Below, in pieces: positions 60,601 to 64,000 of a stretch of 64,000 bases of DNA (positions are counted from its first letter, which is position 1; every line of letters begins with the position of its first letter). The stretch lies in the NCBI RefSeq assembly GCF_000801105.2, contig NC_079519.1, forward strand, positions 1 to 64,000, read 5' to 3'. This DNA is from Raphanus sativus. Taxonomy: Eukaryota > Streptophyta > Magnoliopsida > Brassicales > Brassicaceae. Below the pieces are notes generated by a model. It searched no databases and was not told the DNA's origin. It saw only the letters and a list, made by a program, of their open reading frames with translations. Position numbers and translations under genes: made by a program.

Positions 60601-62098
60601 GGATACTGAGATTGATGCTCTTGAGGGAACTGGAACCTGGACTATCTGCACGCTTCCACCTGATAAGACTCCTATTGGATGCAGATGGGTCTTTAAAGTA
60701 AAGTTCAATGCTGATGGCACCATTGAACGATACAAAGCCCGTCTTGTTGCTAAAGGGTATACGCAACAAGAGGGAGTTGACTATCACGACACCTTTTCTC
60801 CTGTAGTGAAACTTACCACTGTCAAATTGTTACTTGCTGCGGCTGCGATTCATGGGTTTTCTCTTCATCAATTAGACATCTCCAATGCCTTCCTTAATGG
60901 GGATCTTGATGAGGAAATCTACATGCGTTTGCCTCCTGGATACGCTGATAGAAAAGGGGACAAATTGCCTCCTAACGCAGTTTGCAAGCTCAACAAATCT
61001 CTTTACGGCCTTAAACAGGCTTCCCGACAGTGGTTCCTCAAGTTTTCATCTACACTCATCGGTTTGGGTTTCACTCAGACTCATTCTGATCACACATGTT
61101 TTCTCAAGCTCTCTGACATCTTGTTCTTATGTGTAATCGTCTATGTCGATGATATCATTATCATCAGTAATGATGATGATCAGGTTGCCTTACTCAAGTC
61201 TCAGTTACAATCGTTTTTTAAACTTCGTGATCTTGGTCCACTGAAGTATTTCTTAGGCTTGGAGATTGCTAGATCTGCTGATGGCATTCATATTTGTCAA
61301 CGAAAATATGCATTGGATCTCCTTGATGAAACAGGTCTCCTTGGTTGCAAGCCTTCTAGTATCCCTATGGATCCTGCTGTGAAGCTTTCAAGTGACACGG
61401 GAGGAGATCTTGTTGATGCTGAAGCCTATAGAAGACTTGTTGGTCGTCTCATGTATCTACAGATCACTCGTCCTGACATTACGTTCGCCGTCAACAAGCT
61501 TAGTCAGTTCTCCTCAGCACCTCGTGAGAGTCATCTCAAAGCTCTCCTCAAAGTTCTTCGTTATATCAAAGGCACAACAGGCCAAGGACTTTTCTACTCT
61601 TCTCGTGCTGAAATGCAGATTCAAGCTTTTGCTGATGCAGATTGGGGTTCGTGTCACGACAACAGACGTTCTACTTCTGGGTTTTGCATCTTCCTTGGAA
61701 CATCTCTCATTGCCTGGCGTTCTAAGAAACAGTCTGTTGTTGCGAAGAGCTCAGCAGAGGCTGAATATCGCAGTCTGTCTTTTGTTACTGACGATCTGGT
61801 ATGGCTTACTAATTTCTTCATCGAGTTACGGCTGCCTTTAGTCAAACAAACCTTACTATTCTGTGACAATACGGCTGCCATCCACATTGCTCATAACTCT
61901 GTTTTTCATGAACGCACTAAGAACTTGGAGATTGATTGTCATAGTGTTCGTGAAAGACTCGTTGCAGGGTTGTTCAAGCTGCTTCATGTTCGTTCTGAGC
62001 TGCAGCTTGCTGATCCCTTCACTAAACTATTATATCCAGCACAGTTTCAGAAGTTGTTTGGCAAGATGGGACTGCTAAATATTTTCGTCCCATCTTGA
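57602..62098 (+). CDS. Copia gag-pol polyprotein, intact
   Basis: 1,498 codons from the ATG at 57,602 (the frame opens slightly earlier at a GTG, which I reject as a start). In order: gag with a UBN2/copia-type domain (YGVWIIAMTTSLEAKNKIGF); a CCHC knuckle at about residue 317 (CTFCHRPGHVVDKC); an aspartic protease at about 458 (WVIDSGATNHIS); a pre-integrase zinc-binding segment (WHKRLGHPSL...CKVCHLSK); an integrase with the DDE residues in HIDTWGPFS, RSDNAPEF and VVERKHQ; a reverse transcriptase (RYKARLVAKGYTQQEG, YVDDIIIIS at about 1,181); and RNase H (FADADWGSCHDNRRSTSGFC, SSAEAEYRSL). Domain order protease-integrase-RT-RNase H defines Ty1/copia. The stop lies 7 bases before the 3' LTR. 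Confidence 0.96.
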   Translation: MGKRNCKSRYRRPSPDLQGYESPTPRDQTSGSPSRTSPETQDRVNLSRSTPLTSTDRFEVSNSPDNIHSPYYLHSSDHPGLTLVSELLDGSNYGVWIIAMTTSLEAKNKIGFVDGSIVRPPEDDPYHKIWNRVNSMIKSWLLNSVTKQLYTSILYFKNACDIWKDLHTRYHKSNLPRLYKLRHQLHSFRQGSLDLSSYHTKTQSLWEELSNIQVTNQTVEDLLAERETNRIIDFLMGLNDNYESIRSRILMKKVLPTFSEIYNLLDQEDSQKEARSHNSSDIAAAAFQVTQGTDQNRSQTAPTSGPPSGYQRRDRPYCTFCHRPGHVVDKCYKKHGYPNSMKPNPRNDKPSVAANVAISESAISSESQSEELSPSQIQQLVSFLSNKLQAPASHPTPSVHSVSACVSTSSSASTSSSSTLCPISGKSFPSILCSFTRNEKPYVCSINTNIPAINAWVIDSGATNHISHQISSFISYKPLPHTTVSLPNGVLVSIVGIGDIELGSDLVLSDVLYIPQFKFNLLSVSCLTKNLHCRVWFDENSCGIQEPTRGLMIGMGREVANLYFLDIESISSPGTSPSLVASVSNLETWHKRLGHPSLSKIKTIQSLLSLPKNNNNTLDSHCKVCHLSKQKHLPFVSHQNLSPNPFDLVHIDTWGPFSVPTYDGYRYFLTIVDDCSRATWVYLLRNKSDVITVFREFLNMVETQFDRKVKGVRSDNAPEFNFTSLFKAKGILSYHSCPETPQQNSVVERKHQHLLNVSRALLFQSHIPLSHWGDCVLTAVHIINRLPAPILTNKSPFEILTNKPPDYSQLKTFGCLCYASTSPKGRHKFDPRSKACVFLGYPPGIKGYKLLDLETNSIHISRHVIFHEDLFPYVGTDLSLDSQNFFPDQFPSPPVSSSVPVDETSSHPPSVEVMLPSADSLPNVPEPTVQTSHRKTKTPAYLKDYYCNAVGSSTIHEISSVLSYDRISPLYLSFLVAIDKVKEPTTYAEAKRLLVWDDPMDTEIDALEGTGTWTICTLPPDKTPIGCRWVFKVKFNADGTIERYKARLVAKGYTQQEGVDYHDTFSPVVKLTTVKLLLAAAAIHGFSLHQLDISNAFLNGDLDEEIYMRLPPGYADRKGDKLPPNAVCKLNKSLYGLKQASRQWFLKFSSTLIGLGFTQTHSDHTCFLKLSDILFLCVIVYVDDIIIISNDDDQVALLKSQLQSFFKLRDLGPLKYFLGLEIARSADGIHICQRKYALDLLDETGLLGCKPSSIPMDPAVKLSSDTGGDLVDAEAYRRLVGRLMYLQITRPDITFAVNKLSQFSSAPRESHLKALLKVLRYIKGTTGQGLFYSSRAEMQIQAFADADWGSCHDNRRSTSGFCIFLGTSLIAWRSKKQSVVAKSSAEAEYRSLSFVTDDLVWLTNFFIELRLPLVKQTLLFCDNTAAIHIAHNSVFHERTKNLEIDCHSVRERLVAGLFKLLHVRSELQLADPFTKLLYPAQFQKLFGKMGLLNIFVPS

Positions 62099-62105
62099 AG
62101 GGGAC
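62097..62105 (+). other. Polypurine tract of the copia element
   Basis: GAAGGGGAC immediately before the 3' LTR; it overlaps the polyprotein stop codon. Confidence 0.85.
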
Positions 62106-62247
62106 TATTATGTATATTGGTTATCTTTGGTTAACTGTATATGAGTCTGTATAGTTTGGTTTAGTGGTTTAGTCTATTGAGTCATGTATATAACATAGCT
62201 ATTGTACATTTTTACAGAATTAATGAGAATGAGTTAATTTCCTAATA
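62106..62247 (+). repeat. 3' LTR of the copia element
   Basis: Identical to the 5' LTR over all 142 bases. Confidence 0.93.
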
Positions 62248-63449
62248 TCAAAACTGTTTTGAAAGCAGCCCCTCTGCCGTCACTTACCAGCTTATTCTTA
62301 TATTTTCCTTATCGTTGTTACCAACTAATTATTTATTGTCAAAGCACCATTAATTTTCTTTTCCCTTCACAAAATTATTGTACACTGTTGAATAAAAGAT
62401 AGGACATCATCGATCTACCGTGGTATGAGCAAATTAAGATTGCAAAGTTACTAATCAATCATGTTAACAGAAAAGATTATATAAGATTAATATCAGTCTT
62501 ACCAATAGTTAAAGCCGATAACTAAGCTGAGGAAAAAAGGAAAAAAAAAACTAAGCTGAGGACAGTAAACTGCGAACACAAGCCCAGAAAGGTCAACAAA
62601 AGCAGGTATGACTATTGACTCCAAATTTCACAAACGGTACTACGACACGTGTAACCGGACAAAGATTACTAATAATAACGCGCCATCCACATTGGCTGCA
62701 TGTCATTTCTCTACAGCTCTCACATGCTACGTAAACCAAATCTACCAGTATTCTTCTTCGGATTCAATGAAAAAGATATTAGAAATAACTAAGTTAAATG
62801 TCTGCTTGTGAAGATAAAGAGATGAATCAGAGTGGTGATATAATTCATGATCACGTTGGAATTTTTGATAAATCATATCATAGCGTTTGTTTAAGGTTTT
62901 ATTTTTCACCATGTAGCACTCTCAAAATTACTCAACGACCTTTGTTGTACACCGCCGTAAAGTTTACGGCATAAACAAAATAATTAAATAATTAATTATG
63001 CAAATTGCAAAAGTTTCTATTCGTGAATAGTCTACAATGTCAAATCAATGATTTATGGCATAATGTTCTTTTTCTCACGTTTTTCAAATATGGCAAAACG
63101 TAAGAAATGTAAAAAGTTATCAAAATTTTATTCATATCTGAATAGTAGTTTTTTATTTTTATTTTCCCGTCAAAGTATTAATTTCCTTTGAATGAAAGTA
63201 GTTTTTTCATTTATTAATTATTGTTTTTAAGTTATTCAACTTGCGAATTCTTTAGTAATTATTCTGTTCACGGTATGCGGTAACTTTAAGGAGAAGTTTT
63301 CGGTGGGTTATAGAGTTTTATTTTAGCCTTATATTTCCTCCCGAATATTATTTTTTCTGGAAAATGGGAAATATCGAAAACAATAAAATGCATAAAACGA
63401 AGATAATACGAATAAAAAATGAAAAATAGTGTGAGGAAGCTTCATCCAC
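62248..63449. other. Upstream region of the RAP2.4-like gene (arm B)
   Basis: Collinear with arm A 12,850-11,636 in reverse. Holds the conserved G-box at 62,644. No coding frame. The copia element now separates it from the rest of the upstream spacer, about 1.2 kb before the TATA box. Confidence 0.6.
62644..62651 (-). promoter_or_regulatory. G-box/ABRE-like element (arm B)
   Basis: GACACGTG, the mirror of 12,451-12,458 in arm A. Confidence 0.35.
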
Positions 63450-63456
63450 TATATAA
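63450..63456 (+). promoter_or_regulatory. TATA box of the RAP2.4-like gene (arm B)
   Basis: TATATAA, same context as arm A. The ATG lies about 490 bases downstream. Confidence 0.6.
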
Positions 63457-63942
63457 CGAGGCCAAGCTGCTGAGGGTAAAGCATCCATCGGTGAGGCAGA
63501 GAGTAAATTCACTACAAAAAACTGAGTGTCCTCCCCACAAAAAAAAAATTCTTAGCTAAAAATTGCCATTGTTTTTCTCATTCGGTCCTGCTGCTTTCAA
63601 AAAAGAAAAGTCGGTTTCTTGGTTTATTTATGTTTGAATGGTTTTAATTGATTATTCATACGAAAATTCAAGCTTATGAAACTGTGTTTTTTTTTAATCT
63701 GCACATCTAATTGAAAGTTTTTTCTTCTGAATTTTTCCTTTTATTTTTCGTAGAATTAGTGGAGGGTTATTTTTTGTTCCCTCCTCTTGGATCTAAACAA
63801 GGTTGCTTATTTCAAACCTTTCCGATCCATTTTTATTTTCTTGAATCTTCTTGAAAAAACCCTGTTCTTTACTTTTGATAAGAACCAGGTGTAATTTTCG
63901 GATTCAGATTTATTTCTCATTTAAAAAAAAATTAAAATCATA

Positions 63943-64000
63943 ATGGAAGCTGCTCTCAATATGTACAATAGCATAACGTTTCAACAGCCAGATTCGTTTG
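63943..64000 (+). CDS. RAP2.4: RAP2.4-like AP2/ERF factor, first 19 codons (arm B copy)
   Basis: The frame [19 protein letters not shown] is identical to the start of the arm A protein and is cut by the window end. Leader and TATA box are also conserved, so a second full gene is likely to follow. Whether its AP2 domain is intact cannot be seen. Confidence 0.9.
   Translation, partial: MEAALNMYNSITFQQPDSF

Larger units (their letters stand above)
57242..62247 (+). mobile_element. Intact, recent Ty1/copia LTR retrotransposon
   Basis: 5,006 bp with identical 142-bp LTRs, an initiator-Met-tRNA-type primer site, one uninterrupted gag-pol frame and a purine tract abutting the 3' LTR. Identical LTRs and an open frame mean very recent insertion and possible activity. 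The insertion point is proven by the empty site in arm A near 12,845. LTR ends are TATTA...TAATA, not the usual TG...CA. Confidence 0.96.
49201..64000. repeat. Inverted duplication, arm B
   Basis: Reverse complement of 24,910-11,088, continuing past the window. Genes, introns, promoters and spacers align with small differences. Private to this arm: the copia element (57,242-62,247), an oligo-T micro-insertion (51,056-51,087) and two segments of about 95 bp (49,298-49,394; 55,853-55,947). Confidence 0.93.

Overview
This is nuclear plant DNA: spliced genes with GT-AG introns, AT-rich spacers, and Helitron, CACTA, Ty1/copia, Athila-type and L1-type elements. Gene content and order match the Arabidopsis thaliana block I recall as At1g78080-At1g78040 (RAP2.4 AP2/ERF factor, WD40 protein, beta-xylosidase BXL7, phosphoglycerate-mutase-like protein, Ole e 1-like protein). 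A Brassicaceae genome (Brassica or Raphanus type) is the best guess. All names come from reading the sequence and from memory; no database was searched.

Layout. 1-0.85 kb: 3' half of an ERV/ERGIC-type ER-Golgi cargo receptor gene. 2.74-9.46 kb: a complete L1-type LINE on the minus strand, with an 18-bp target duplication, broken by two stop codons and a frameshift. 10.2-11.1 kb: RAP2.4-like gene (minus). 16.6-18.7 kb: Helitron. 18.9-21.8 kb: WD40 gene (minus). 22.4-24.6 kb: a poly(A) retroposon and a long-TIR foldback element. 25.8-30.0 kb: BXL7-like gene (plus). 30.2-31.6 kb: PGM-like gene (minus). 33.2-34.0 kb: Ole e 1-like gene (minus). 34.5-37.9 kb: two more Helitrons. 40-44.6 kb: an Athila-type retrotransposon remnant running into a 100-N gap. 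44.7-47.8 kb: the end of a CACTA element with a tandem array. 47.8-49.2 kb: TGTACA-rich DNA. 49.2-64.0 kb: a second WD40 gene and the start of a second RAP2.4 gene, now on the plus strand, with a 5-kb intact copia element between them.

The main structural feature is a very large inverted duplication. About 24,910 down to 11,088 (arm A) is repeated in reverse at 49,201 up to 64,000 (arm B) and runs off the window. Genes, introns and spacers all align. Each arm is the 'empty site' for insertions in the other: arm A alone carries the Helitron, the poly(A) retroposon, the foldback element and an oligo-T micro-insertion; arm B alone carries the copia element and some short poly(T) fragments. The insertions therefore post-date the split of the two copies. 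Because an assembly gap (44,569-44,668) lies between the arms, the head-to-head arrangement could be a real segmental duplication or a scaffolding join of haplotypes or homoeologues.

A second pattern is a set of six tiny insertions (9-26 bp, mostly oligo-A/T, several containing TTGACAAAA or a close variant) flanked by 9-17 bp duplications. They look like extremely truncated target-primed retrotranspositions. One duplicates a splice donor of the BXL7 gene.

The host genes are not an operon or pathway: they are a DREB-type regulator, a WD40 protein, a cell-wall glycosidase, a putative plastid phosphatase/mutase, a secreted Ole e 1-domain protein and an early-secretory-pathway receptor, side by side by ancestral synteny.
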